DNA of 64,000 nt from Phallus indusiatus (taxonomy: Eukaryota; Basidiomycota; Agaricomycetes; Phallales; Phallaceae), in the NCBI GenBank assembly GCA_027605045.1, contig JAQFWX010000124.1, positions 37,575 through 101,574 on the forward strand. The letters are read 5' to 3'. Positions 44,701 to 57,246 of this stretch are shown here, one piece after another; the stretch's first letter is position 1; each line of letters begins with the position of its first letter. Made by a program: the position numbers and the translations under genes. The notes beneath the pieces were generated by a model. It ran no database searches and was not told where the DNA came from. It worked only from the letters and a program-made list of their open reading frames with translations.

Positions 44701-46637
44701 GCTACCAGCCTGACTTTGACCCTGCCCCTGCCCTCGTGCCTGTGCTTGCCCTTGACTCGGTGTTCTTCGCGTTTGTAGTGACTGTTGAGAGTTGGATGAA
44801 GAAGGTATTACAAAAGGTGTACGATAAGGCGACTGAGACTGAGAATGGGATTGTAATTCCTGTTCTCGAGAATATAACGACTGAGAACGCGAAATAGGTA
44901 AATTGGGAGGCTCATTCCTGACCAATTCAGGACTGAGTGAGGAAGATTCGCTAGGCGACGGAGCTGGAACAGACACAGACGCGGTCGATGACGACGTGTG
45001 TGGAGCTCCCGGTTGTGGCTGTTGTTGCTGTTGCGACTGCGACTGCGACTGCGATGGCGCGACTTGGGCTTGTGTCGCCGTCGCCGTACCCACGTTTACA
45101 CCGACATCATGAATTGAAACAGACGAAGACGCGTATCGGGACCCACCAGCAGAATAAAAAGCAGCAGCAGCGAATTCCCTATTCGTCGCAGTTGCACTTT
45201 CCGGCGCGCCGGGTGGGGGGGGAGGAGCCCATCCTGATGGCGCGTGCGGATATGAAGGATGAACTTGTTGTGCATGAGATTGCGAATGTACGTGAGTGTG
45301 AGCTGTTGCGTGTGGATGTGGAGCGCTCGGTAAGCCCGAGGGTATGACGTACGACTGTTGCTGTTGCTGTTGTTGCTGTTGCTGTGGGTAGGGCTGAGTC
45401 TGATGTGAGGGTGAATGCAACATTGAATGCTGGTGCTGCGGCTGCTGCTGCTGCTGTGGTATTGAATACGGAACCTGATGCGCGTATGATTGTTGAGTAT
45501 TTTGACTCGAGCGTATCGGTCCAACTACAGACTGTGAAGGTTCACCGAGGTAATGATGGTACGTTACAGCGGGGTAAGACGTGGAACGCATCCGCGGCTG
45601 CTGCTGAATATGGGACTGGGGGTGATGTTGTGAGGGTGGAGACGAAGGTGGTTGGTAATGCGCATAAGGAGAGGAAGAAAGGGGTGCGGGAGCTGGGACA
45701 GACGGAGGAGTTGAATAAGACGCATATGCGTAATGCTGTTGTTGTTGCTGTTGTTGCTGTTGCTGTTGCTGTTGATAGAGATGTCTGGCGTCGTGCTGGT
45801 GCTGTATGGGTATCTCATCCCGTTGTGATGACGTCGGGTGAGTGGGAGGATATGCTAGCATAGTTCGACGTGAATGGGACGCAGCAGATGGTCCGCCAGA
45901 TGGTCCAGCCGCTGCGCCTCCTCCTCCTCCTCCTCCCGCGGACGTCGTTCCCGGTCCCAGTGCGCCTTGTAAGGAGTCGTAGTGAACGATACCTCCCGCG
46001 GTGGCCGCCGCCGCCGCCGTCGTAGTCGTAGTCGCCGCGTGGCTTTCCTCGGAGGAATGTTGATGTTGAGGGGTAGAATACTGGTGCTGGTGCTGGTGCT
46101 GGAGAGATTGGTGCTGAGACTGGGGATGCGGTGGTTGAGCTTGGCTCGGGTCCGGGTACGGGTGTTGACCACGGTTATTATTATTGTTATTCTGAGGATG
46201 CTGCTGGTGTAGCGACATCTCTTCAAAAGGGGTAAATCCGACTCGTTCATTATTCAGTCGCGACAACGCATGCTAAGTAGAACCGCGTATCATTAGTAAA
46301 CCCATCCTCAAACATGGTAACAGAATGAAAAAAAAGGGAGAAAAAAAAAGAATTGAAAAGGCCAAAAAAAAAAAAGAAGAACTTGAAAGAGGCGCGACGC
46401 GTTCGAGATTTCTGAACACGAGCAAACGAAAGTATATTGGGTACACGAGTTGAGGGAACGAGGCTCAGGATGGGATGATGATAGAATGAGGCAAAGAAGG
46501 AATATAGTTATTTGAACGAGCACGTCGCACGTCGCACTCACCTCCTGCACAGCTGATAAGGACGCGCTGGCCGTCAAAGAAGCAGATTCGATTGAGGGTT
46601 CGTGGTCAAAAGCGATCTCGTTAAACGTTTCGGCCAC
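41730..46637 (-). CDS. Large Q-rich GATA-type zinc-finger transcription factor
   Basis: Exons 46637-46542, 46272-44437, 44393-43998, 43898-43232, 43164-43034, 42747-42645, 42394-42348 and 42272-41730 join in frame into 1272 residues. The protein is mostly low complexity (Gln, His, Ser, Pro runs), typical of activation regions. A short folded-looking segment is MGISSFDLLDRIYEWAIEGR. Near residue 1060 is one GATA finger of the C-x2-C-x18-C-x2-C class (CLGCGATATPEWRRGP, then TLCNACGLVYAKL), built across two introns and followed by a basic IKKRGRD tail. The x18 loop groups it with White-collar-2 and related factors rather than AreA (x17). No PAS domain is visible. The C-terminus is acidic. The 43-bp intron 44436-44394 has a weak donor (gttacc); a one-base frame error there is the alternative. 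The 270-bp first intron is long for this genome. Confidence 0.8.
45350..45785. repeat. CAG/CAA tracts encoding polyglutamine
   Basis: Two interrupted CAG/CAA tracts (about 45356-45386 and 45733-45775 on the plus strand as ctg/ttg) encode runs of 10-13 Gln in the GATA protein. A shorter tract lies near 45440-45465. Such tracts vary in length between strains. Confidence 0.8.
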
Positions 46638-49173
46638 TTACTAGTACAAGCAATTCTTCGGAGTTCTTTGGCCCAAAAATAATAATAAAAAGATATGATA
46701 AGTTTTTGGATTATGGATAATATGTAGATATTAGGTTTGCCGGGGAAAGGTTGTACGGGAGGAGGAAAAGAAAATATTGGCCTCCTGAGTTGTTGCTTTT
46801 CGAGTTTCTGTTTCTGCTGAAATCCAAAGTAGTTAACCCGGGCTACTAGTAGGAGGAACGTCGAGACTAGATACAAAATGAATTTCATTAGTCCATAAAC
46901 GAAAAAGTGCAAATAATTTATAAACTAAAAAAGAAATAAATTTTAATATAATTATAAATATCGAATATGATATCATCTAAAATATTTTTTTTCGCATCAC
47001 TGTTTGTGCTTGGCCGAATTATAATAAAGACTGGCCCCTCCGCCCGCCCTCAGCAGTTTTTAACGCGGCACACAGAACAAATCAAAATGTAAATTGAATA
47101 CGTGGTGCAAAACTTACGATATTATAATAACGATGACAATAATAATATATGATATAATATAAAAATATATTATATGTAATAGAATACGGGACGTATGTCC
47201 GATGAATGAAGTGTCGAGAACGTCGCGGGCAGGGAGTTGGTGTTGTATGCAGTGGACCAAGGCCGCCAGCGCCAGCTCTGGATTTGCCAGGTCTGTGATT
47301 GTTTTCTTTTCCTTCTGAAAGAAGATGTTCCGTTGGGATGGTGGTTTTCTCTCGGCTAAATGAAAGTGTGATGTTGCCTGATGTTGCGAAGAAAGAGTGC
47401 TTGAGAAGAAGGGAAGGGACAAAGAAGCGCAGAATGCAGAGTAGCAGGGCCGGCGTGGGTGGAAAGGACAAGCGATGGCGAAAGATGCCAGGCACAAAAA
47501 CAGCACCAATCATCAATTCACGCGTTTCCATAAATTCTATTAAAAACGTGACAATGCAGGACACGTGAGCGTGTGACGTAAAAATAGCCCATTTCGAGCT
47601 TAGGACACTCCCCGGCGTGCCACAAACAAAGCCATATTATTATATATATATCTGAGACAATTCAAAAAAATTATATAAAATAAAAAATATACACAAAAAT
47701 AAAATGCAACTATGCAACTGAAAGAAAGAGTGAAACGGTGAACCATTGCCAAATTGCTCAATCATGCAACCCTTCATACCTAAGACGAAAAAAAAGAATC
47801 CATTCTCAGCTTCGTGGTGGTGCGCCGGGCTCAGAGCTTCCAAAAGCTGCGCTTCGAGCCTGACTCCGAAATCCGACATCCGAGACATCCGAAGTCCATG
47901 TCCGAACCGCATCCGAGTCTCCGCCATGATTCACGCAGAAGCCATAAAAATAAATATATGTAAGGCAGCACCGCATATACATACAGTGTACATACGTACT
48001 TGCATATCCACAAATATCTATTGTATGTGCCGTACCAAACTGCTTTGAAATCCCCGCCAGACTAGGAAATTGCGTTACTCACTCAACTACATTTATGTAC
48101 CATCCATCAATGTTGGCCACAAAACTAGTTTTGTATTGATGGCATTCCTAGGAAGCTCAAAAGCTTTCAAATTCTCCCAAGCCGAACTGTCAGCCGCTGG
48201 CATTTACTATGCAATGCAGTCAAATGATGTCAGCCTTTGAAGGATCCGCTGAGAAGTTTCTTTCCCCATGTTGACTGTGCCAGATTCTCATTGGCTTAAA
48301 AGACACCGGATCTCACATAACGTCCGAGCAGCCCGACACACTCAAATTCAAATGCTGAGTAAGAAAGTGATTTACCCAGAGGGAAAAAAGAAAAAAAGGA
48401 AAGGGCAAAGGGAAAAACAACCAGAATACGGATTTAAAATTGCTATCTCCACTGGCAACCGCGAATGACATCTGTAGCCAGAATAAACCCATTTTTTTTT
48501 TCTGAATGGGTAGAATCACATCAAACAGAGATAATAACGCGCACACACACTGAAACGACAGATGATGCGCGTACTAATATGTATGTGTCGGGTAAATCTG
48601 GCTTAGACTTACTATGTATAAACTTCGGCTGCCGATAGTCCGTGTGTCAGTCCATAATAGTAATATACGTATACGAGTCATGATGGCATATACAACCGTA
48701 GCAAAGAAAAAGAATATTGCAATCAGATGGAAAGCAAAGCAATGGTTAGTCAAAAAAGAAAATGAAACAAAAAAAATTGTGGCTTGTGGCTTGTGGCTTG
48801 ATATTCCATGTGCAAAGTGTTTGATGCATGCGTTTGGTGGGTTGTTTGTTTGTTGGAGAAGGGGGGAATAAAAGACGGGGGAAATCAAGAAAGGGAAAGT
48901 GATAGATGGGCGATGAATGAGGAAAGTGAAAGATAAAATGGGGGTCAAAAGGAATGACTGGATGTTTTGACTTATGATTATGTCAAAGATTCATGAAAGA
49001 AAAGTAAGGTATCGAAAGAAGTAAGAAGTAAAGGATAAAAGGAAACATGATCGGAAACAACACTCGCAAAGAGCTTAGAACGAAACGAAAACAAGACAAA
49101 AATAAGAAAGAAGTGGTAGGGCGGAAAACATAGTCAAAGTTTGAAAAAGGCTTGAAGATTGCAACCTGAAATC
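46638..49173. other. Intergenic between two large regulators
   Basis: 2.5 kb without a defensible gene. It contains the upstream region of the GATA gene, AT-rich microsatellite-like sequence (ta repeat at about 47636-47651, and 47100-47180), and the 3' flank of the downstream gene. Frames at 47082-47564 and 48574-48948 lack motifs and are rich in Phe, Leu and Ser, as in random AT-rich sequence. Confidence 0.45.
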
Positions 49174-52100
49174 CTACTTCCCATGCGAATAAGCATGATG
49201 GTGATCAAGCCCATGTTCATGTTCGTGATGATGATAATGTTGCCCATGATAACCATGATAATGCCCACCACCACCACCAACACCGTCCCTCTCCCTCTCA
49301 CTAAAATGCTCATGATACTCCTGATCAATCTCATGCTCCCTATCCTCAAAATATTCTTCACCATCTGCACCCGCACCACCACCACCACCACCACCACCAG
49401 GCGAATCATACTCATCTCCATCCCCATCCCCATCCAACTCAACACCATTCCCTCCTCCACCACCTCCACCATTCTTAACATGAACGTTACCATTGTTGCC
49501 ACCACCGTTATTGTTATTGTTATTGTTGTTGCTGTTGGTATTACCACCCGCAAAACGCGCTCCACTAGCAGCAGCAGCAGCCCTCTCCCTCGCCCTCCTC
49601 CTCCGATTCAAAATCTTCTTTCTCCACTTGATAGCCCTCCTAAAAGACGCATCGTCCCCATAAAACAGGTAATACTCGCAGAACGGACAAATCCATTCGT
49701 CTTCCGGAAGAATCAGCGGAATCGCATTCCCAGCTCCAGTTCCAGCGTTATGGTTGTTGTTGTTACTGCCAGTTTGCACAGAAGACGTACGAGGAGAAGA
49801 TGCAGACAACGGAGAATCCCGTCCACGTCCATGTCCATTAGACGTCACATTCCCATTCTTCGTTTTTCTCCGTCTAGATTTCACAGCATCCTTCGGCGCA
49901 ATCTCAGCAGTCAAAAACAAAACAGGGAGAGGACTCAAAAGTCCTAACGAAGGCGGCCCAAGCCCGTACCCATTATAAGGAGACGAATTATGACCCCCAC
50001 CATTTCCACCCCCACCACCGCCCGGAGAAGAATACGGCAATCTAGAAGGCACGTAGTTCCTCAAATGATGCGGATTAGACGCATTAGCCAACGCGGATCG
50101 TTTTTTCTTCTTAGTGCGCGATTTCGAGGGTGGTGTATTATTAGGACTCGTCCCAGTAGACAACGGCGTCGACATAATATTATCCTCGACGGCATTATGA
50201 TACTTGTTGCCTATAGAATTGGAATTTCGTCCTCCCGAATTCTTAATCGGAGTAGTAGTCGTAGTCGTCGTCGTCGTTGTGGTGGTCGTAACACCATTCG
50301 TGACAACCGCTGAATCGGCGGTCTTCTTCCCAACAATACGTTTAGCACTTTTGCCATTTGGAGTATGATTCAAATTCGCCTGATGATGCTGCTGATTCTG
50401 CAACTTCGCTTTCGCCTGTGCTTGTGCTTGTGCTTGCGCCTGAGCCTGCGCGTGCGCTTGTTGTTGTCTCGCAGTAGCAGCAGCTTCAGCGGCTTTCGCA
50501 GCCTGCTTCGATAGTTCAGACTCGAATCTCGCATGTAAAACTGCTACTTCTTCGCGTGTTGATATTAACCGTTCAGAAGCTACGTATCATTCATTAAAAA
50601 GAATCAGATATCTCAGAGAAAAAAGATGCGTGATAAAACTCACTTAAACTGGGACACGCGAATGTAAAATCAGCACGAGGTAACAAAGCACTACGCTCTT
50701 TACTTCTGGACGACGCATCGGCGTTAGTATTAGAATCAACAACTCCCAAAGGTGGACCACGTAAACTCGGAGCCGGAACTGGAGTCGGTGTATGCGGCGT
50801 ATCAGTGCTGCTCGGACGACTCGAGTTTGAAGGGGAAGAACCGCTCCCATTTCCATTAGCTTTTCTCCGTCGCCTTTTGTCTTTTTCAATAACAAATCCG
50901 TATCCATTCATGTAAGAAAGCGGGAGATTCTCTTTTCCAGCAGCGGCAGTAGCACCACCACCACCACCACCCACACCACCAGACGTCCAAACTCCTCCTC
51001 CTCCCCCTCCTCCAGTAGCACCACCTCCTCCGTAACCTCCACCACCGTTTCCACCACCACCACCACCACCACTAATGGCTTTCTTCTCCAAATTCCCATT
51101 AGCTCCAAGCCCAAGCCCAATATACCGCGCCGAAAGAGCCTGATCGAGTGCAAGAGGATCACCATGAGATAACGCGCCTAGTACAGCAGCCAACTGTCGT
51201 TTCCTCGTTTTAAGCAAATCTTTATGTTGTAATCCCGCTAAAGTAGCCGCCGACGTTTTATTTTTGTGGATTATGAACGGCGCGTGAGGGATTGGAGAAG
51301 TGAACGTTTGACCATTACCTCCTCCTCCGATTGTTGAAGATACTGCAGACGAATTGGTGAGTGTTGAAGGTTGACCGTGATGATGATGCGATTGCTGAGG
51401 TGTTATTGCCGAATCTTTGATTTTGTATATGTCAGACAAAATTGTTTGCTTTATCACGTCAGTTCAGAGAGAATCACAACACAATTCTCACCTCCACCAC
51501 CTGGATCATCATCCCCCGCATCTCCCATCTGTTGTGTATATCCATACGGATACACATACGACTGATTCACACCTCCCCCGCCTACACTACCATTTCCCAT
51601 ACCTACACCCATACCTGACAACGACGAGAACAACCCTCCTCCTCCTCCACCCCCTCCTCCACCTCCTCCATGATGACTACTAGAATGTCCATATCCATTC
51701 GCAGCAGGAACTTTTCTTTTCTTCGTGTTTCCAGGATGTTGAAGATGATCGACATAATCCCCATCTCCGTGATCGTCTTCATCCGTCGGACCAACGGGTA
51801 TCGCAAACCCTCCCGGGTATTCTGATATCGATAGTGGATGGTGATGCAGTGATAATGGCAAAGGGAATGACATTTGAGTCTGAACCTGAGTTTGAGTTTG
51901 TGGTTGACCGTGACTTTGAGATGGAAGTTGCGATTGTGTTATTGGCATTGGTGTTGTACTTGAATTGGACCAGTCCGATGATGTACCGTTGTTATTGGAA
52001 TTGATATTGTTGTTTGTGTGGGTATCACTCTCGATGGTACCAGTAACTGGCGTCAGGGAACTTATATTACTTCCTCCCGTCCCCGTCCCCGTTCCTGCTG

Positions 52101-52842
52101 CCGTTCCGCCTCCTACTCCTCCTCCTCCTCCCGCCATAATCGAACCAATAGATCCCAGCCCCATTCTAAACAAATCTTGCATGCCCATCCCAACATTATT
52201 AAGCATGGACATCGAAAGCGGGACGGACATCGGGATATAATACGACGGGAAAGATTGCTGCTGTTGTTGGTGTTGGTGTTGTTGATGCTGTGTCGGGGAT
52301 GACGAATGAGGAGATGACGTCGCAGTAGAGATCGTCCCAGAAGGAGTGCTCGCCGCCGTCGCTGTTGTTGTTGTTATTGTTGTCATAGCACCGGCTGACA
52401 TCGCGGATGATGCCATCGGACCCGAGGTCGGAATGTCGTGATCGAGGGCAGAGAGCGTTGGTGTCGTTGCTGTAGCTGAGGCTGACAGAAGCGCAGCATG
52501 GTGATTAAGCGCCGCCAATCCCGCGGTAGACGTTACAGTCGCAGCTGTTGTTGTAGTCGTCGCTGTTGTTGTCGATGCTGTCGTGGCAGCCATTCCGCGC
52601 TGGTACTCCAACAAGTCCGACATAGACCCCATACTACCCATGTTAATACCCATGCCCATAGCCATAGCCATATTCATGTTCACCCCCATGTTCCCCATTG
52701 CCATCGTCATATCCACCATGGAAGGATTGCCACCCAACGAGACCGACATCGCAGAAGTCCGTCTTCGTTTAGGCAGAGGCTTTACCCTTCTGAGGGGCGG
52801 AAATTCCGGAACGTCGAAGATGGGCGATGAGTTTCGATACAT
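49174..52842 (-). CDS. Large low-complexity protein with conserved WICPFCEY core, function unknown
   Basis: Exons 52842-51492, 51414-50644 and 50579-49174 join in frame into 1175 residues. Most is low complexity: Met/Gly/Asn-rich near the N-terminus, then Ser/Thr, poly-Gly, poly-Thr, and an Ala-Gln repeat. Ordered-looking islands are FPPLRRVKPLPKRRRTSAM near the start, FIIHKNKTSAATLAGLQHKD, KTRKRQLAAVLGALSHGDPL, RADFTFACPSLTSERLISTR, VLHARFESELSKQAAKAAE, AEIAPKDAVKSRRRKTKNG and finally ILPEDEWICPFCEYYLFYGD followed by SFRRAIKWRKKILNRRRRA. The last island has a single CPFC pair and a strongly basic helix. I believe similar islands recur in other basidiomycete proteins, but I know no function. 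A nuclear role is likely from the basic clusters. The tail is His/Gly-rich. Confidence 0.7.
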
Positions 52843-53993
52843 CTCGATGAAGTGTTGTTGTTGAGTGATATATTATACCACCCTATTTCTACAGCGGTTT
52901 TTTTTTCCTTCCTCACAAATCCTTATTAGTTGTACCCACAGTTCGATCGACTGTGTCTGTCGAGACGTTGTAGTTGTAGTTTTGTAGTATGGAGGTGGCA
53001 AAGGTAATGAATCGATGCTGGATCTGAATCTGAAAGGTTTTTTTTTGAAATAAAAAGAGAGAGTGGAGAAAGTGTGTATACGTGTTACGTGGTTGGTATT
53101 AGCCGTTGAAATCCGTCCTGACCAGTTTGATAGACTGACCTGCGCTGTGATATATATCCGAAGATATTGCAATATGTTTGCAGTGTGCTAAGCAATATGG
53201 ATATGGTGAGTTTGTGAATTTATGTGGTTGAGCGGGCAGAAAAGAGCCGCAAGGACTGACGAATGAGAAACGGAAGAATGGATGATGTGAAGGAAGTGGG
53301 AAGAGATGTGTGTGGTGATGACTTCCGCAGAGGAAAAGCAGAGACTGGGTTAACTTTGGTCTAGACTTTGCCCGTTCCGTTCAAATCAACGAAATGAGAA
53401 GAAAAACAGTCTTTTTTTTTGCTTTTGAAGAGATGGTTTTTTGCAGTCAACGTGGTACTTTGGTGTCGACCGTCTTGCTCACGTCACTTCCGGGGTGTGT
53501 ACGTAAACACTGTGTACACTCTATTCTTATAACATACTGTGTAAATGAACCAATTGTATCATCAAAATATAATCTCAAATGGTTTGTATCGTGCCATCTA
53601 ACGCTGTTATATATTCTTCCCTAAGTATATCTTTTGAAAAATTCGAAGGAAAGGATTTTTCACTCTCTTTTCCTTCCGGTGAACCCGCAGGCCTACCACC
53701 TTACGACACACGGCACCCCGAAACAGCCGAGAGATCGTATACTCGGCTGAAAAACCCTTCGAGGCCCTTTGAGCGTGCATCAGACAAAACCTGAGAATTC
53801 TACAAAGTCAATCACTACGCTTTGATCTCGCTGACGTGTTCAGTGTACGGATCCTATGCGTCTAATAATACACTGCCCTCAATATCAATATCGCAATATC
53901 GCAGCTGAGATAGAGACTCCAATCGAATAGGCACGAACGAAATAAACTCTCGGAGGGAGCATCCTGATTGGGTATATGTACACGCATGATACT

Positions 53994-54655
53994 TTACCGT
54001 AGAGAATTGCCAATCGCCTTACTTTCATATACATGTATTGCACATGACCGTTCTTGTTCTCCTGGCACAAAGTGAGCTTCTGTGCTGCAGCGGGTAAACC
54101 ATTTCATCTGACAACTTTGGTGAAGCTTCTTCGGATATGAGTCATGCAATGACCATGCCATCCATTGCACTCGGAACCCTCCTTGACACCTCTGGCTGGA
54201 ATCTACTGTCATCATTTCCAATTGGCTTGTGAAACGACTTTCAAAGGTCCTGTGAGTCAGTTTTGGACGGGCAGCAAGAATATCCCTATATAAATAATGA
54301 AAGTTAGGAGAATGCAGCCGGACATTGTTGGCAGACTTCGACATGTCAGTGTCAGTGTCAGTGGTCAGTGCAAGAATCAGATTCAAAACCCAGTCGCTAG
54401 TTTGGAGGGAGGGGGCGTGACCGCGTGACTATGATAAAACCGCTTGACCTTAGCTCGACCCTTGTTAGCTTCAATAACTGACAACGAGGCTGCCTGACAG
54501 TGCCTGCAAGTGCCTTTATCAAGCCTGGTTAAGTGTGTAACCTCTTCATTACACCCCTTGATCTGACTGAAATTTGCTAGGCACTCATGCGAATCAAGGA
54601 AGCAATCTAGACCCTCGATATCTTTCAATATGAGGAGTGTCCTCGGGTCGTTCAA
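53994..54655 (-). CDS. Weak hypothetical coding candidate
   Basis: Two minus-strand frames abut: 54655-54383 (LNDPRTLLILKDIEGLDCF, a C-x2-C pair in GTCRHCQAA) and 54386-53994 (NFHYLYRDILAARPKL, LEMMTVDSSQRCQGG). They could be one gene with a short intron or frame break between them, but no phase-consistent join was found. No family is recognised. Confidence 0.2.
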
Positions 54656-55996
54656 CTTGAAGTCATCTGACAGACGATTATCTTGAACATTTCACTCCAC
54701 GAGCTTATCATGAACTTACCTTCCGAGACAACTCCAAACATTACATAAGTTCTGCGAGCTTATAGCAAGCCCGTTGACATCCACCGCATTACATACTATG
54801 GAATCATACCTCAATTGAGTTTAAGTGTTATCACATCAGATAAACTGGCAAGTATATCTTACCACCATGTGATTCCCATACATTGAATTCATAATCATAT
54901 GGTAGTTATCTTACTCGGACTCGGACAATCTTCTTCTATACATTCGATCAACAACAACTTACCATGTCAATTGGCCAGTTGTGCGGCGTGGTTCATAAAA
55001 GGAATATGAACCGCTCATCTTTCGCCAGACCCGCAGTATCGTTGTCTTTTTACATATCATAGGTAAATTGTGTAAGCCAGCTGTGTTTGCTGAGCAATAC
55101 TAAAATATGTAGTAATCAAGCTTCTTTCGCGCCACATCTTTGTTGACTGACATTACCTTTTCTCAAGAACCTTTTATCGGACGACTCAGCAGACGTGATA
55201 TGTAATTTTTTGAACGAAAAGAACTCGGATGCACCCGACCAGGTCAGAAAGGTATTGATAGCTATGGTGTACTAAGTATGTAATGGCCTCAATACCTTCA
55301 TTGAAATCATATCTCAATAGTTGGTTCTTAACCGGTCCTGATATACCTTTACCCTCATTCATTCATTAACATTCAATTGAAATGGTTTCATTGAAAGACG
55401 TCTTCAACGCCAGTGGAGCCACAAGACACTAAGTAGTAGCGGTTGTCTGCGCTTTGATTGCCGTTTAGCAGTACGTTTTATATATGCGCTGAACTGTGTG
55501 AATTGCAGAAGTTCAAACCAGTGTTATCTTTTCTTCCAAGCCAACACAAGTGTAACTTCTATGGCAATATATTTGGCAAAATAGGAAACATTGTTTGAGA
55601 TTCTATCAACATTTTAGAAGACATACAGTGAATGCGCGGCGGCGACTATAAACGACAGCTACTGTACTAGTGTCAGAATTGATAAACGATGAACCTGAGA
55701 ACACCTTGCCGCCGAAAAACGGCGCCTGCCCTGCTAAATGTTTGAAAAACCCCATCATGCTCGGAGAACTTTCTCGAACAAATTCTCAATGAGCGCAAGA
55801 AGCTTTTTTGAGGAGAAACAACAACATTCGCGGAACAGCGGAAAGATGAAAATTCCGAACTCGAATCAATCACGGGAATACTGTACTAGTTTCAGTGAGC
55901 TATCGGAGTGAACTGACTAAGGTCGCCGTCGTACCGCGGCCTCATTAGTAGCCAAATTCCCAAGACATCTCAGTACGATCACAAGCTCGGTTTTAG

Positions 55997-56004
55997 TATA
56001 TAAG
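55997..56004 (+). promoter_or_regulatory. TATA box of RIB3
   Basis: TATATAAG, about 190 bp before the proposed ATG at 56194, followed by pyrimidine-rich sequence. Position and orientation fit a core promoter with a leader of roughly 160 bases. Confidence 0.4.
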
Positions 56005-56193
56005 GCTATCCTCTCGAAGCACAAGTTCCCGTCTATTTTTACTTCTCCTAACTACAACGCGACTAGCCAGTGACTACTATCCAATTTGAAGAACCACGTA
56101 GTATTTTGCCGTGACTCGGACGTGCTCGATTAGATTATTCACCTTGTCACACTACTAGACCGCGCCACCTTTTTGCTCTTGTCAATTCTCACC

Positions 56194-57246
56194 ATGAATT
56201 CCCACCAGCAATCATTAGACATTGACGAGGAACGTAATTTCAAATTCGACGATATCCAGGAAGCATTGGATGCTTTTAAGAGAGGCGAATTCGTTGTTGT
56301 TGTAGATGATGAAGATCGAGAGAACGAGGGAGATTTGATTTGCGCAGCGAGTTTGTGTACAACGGAGAAGATGGCTTGGATGATTAAACACACTAGGTAA
56401 AGTACACTATTCCACATATACTATAAACACAAACAGTTCTTTCTCAATATCAAGTCTAGTGGATTTATATGCATATCTCTCCCCGCTCCTCGCTTGCAGC
56501 AATTAAATATACCAATGATGTATCCAGATAATCAAGACAGACACCGCACCGCTTACGCCGTCACAGTAGATTACAAACATGGTGCGCTCATTTTCACTCA
56601 ACCCAAAGATAGCTGACGTGTAAAATTCAATCAAGGCACGACTACCGGAATATCAGCTCACGACCGAGCGTTAACATGCCGAATGCTAGCATCCTATCCA
56701 CCAGTACCACCACCACCTTCTTCATCAGTATCCTCTGAAGAGAATACTTCCGCGCTCACGAACGATCATATCTCCAACTCAACATTGCATTCTACCCGTC
56801 AAAGCACCAAACCCGTCCCTACTCAAGAAGCATTCACACGGCCGGGACATGTAGTCCCGCTACGAGCGCGTCCAGGTGGCGTCTTGGAGCGTAAAGGGCA
56901 TACAGAAGCCGCACTAGGTAAGAAATCTCACTCGTATTCAAAAAATTCTCAACCAAATTTTTCTGTTCTATTCAGACTTGTGCGTTTTAACCTCCTTACC
57001 CCCCGCTGGAGTTCTCTGTGAACTCGTAAATGACGATATCCTGGGTTCAATGGCCCGCCGAGATGATTGCCGCGCCTTCGCTAATCGGTGAAGTCCCTTT
57101 TCCCTGTCCACAACCACATCCATACATATCATGTTTACTCGTCTTCCTTTTCTAGATGGGGACTCAAAATGATATGCATTGACCAAATTATCCACTACCG
57201 TCAAAAACATGCGTCCTATGACTCGTCTTTCACGGTTTTGAAATGA
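56194..57246 (+). CDS. RIB3: 3,4-dihydroxy-2-butanone 4-phosphate synthase
   Basis: Exons 56194-56396, 56460-56581, 56636-56917, 56976-57087 and 57156-57246 join into 269 residues. The enzyme makes the four-carbon unit of riboflavin from ribulose 5-phosphate, with magnesium. Key motifs are present: [15 protein letters not shown] (acidic metal and substrate residues), the [13 protein letters not shown] block created across the first junction, [47 protein letters not shown], and [19 protein letters not shown]. The usual length is near 210 residues. The excess is an insertion of about 45 residues between [10 protein letters not shown] and TRPGHVVPL, rich in Pro, Ser and Thr. The flanking catalytic blocks are intact, so activity is expected. 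An in-frame upstream Met at 56173 exists; the one at 56194 has the better context (accATGa). Confidence 0.93.

Larger units (their letters stand above)
52843..56193. other. Long intergenic region upstream of two divergent genes
   Basis: 3.3 kb between divergent genes. It contains their promoters and one weak minus-strand candidate at 53994-54655 (listed separately). I see no RNA gene. The rest is AT-rich with no clear repeat family. Confidence 0.4.

Noticed and set aside
45384..45863. Plus-strand open frame of 159 codons within the GATA gene
   Set aside because: It is open only because CAG/CAA and His-rich codons lack stops on the opposite strand; the minus frame carries the consistent exon chain.
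47082..47564. Minus-strand frame of 160 codons
   Set aside because: Rich in Phe/Leu/Ser from AT-rich sequence, no motif, and no splice partners.
49159..49947. Plus-strand open frame of 262 codons opposite the WICPFCEY gene
   Set aside because: Composition (Thr, Met, Pro, Ile runs) is the complement of Gly/Asn/His repeats; the minus frame contains the ordered, conserved-looking core.
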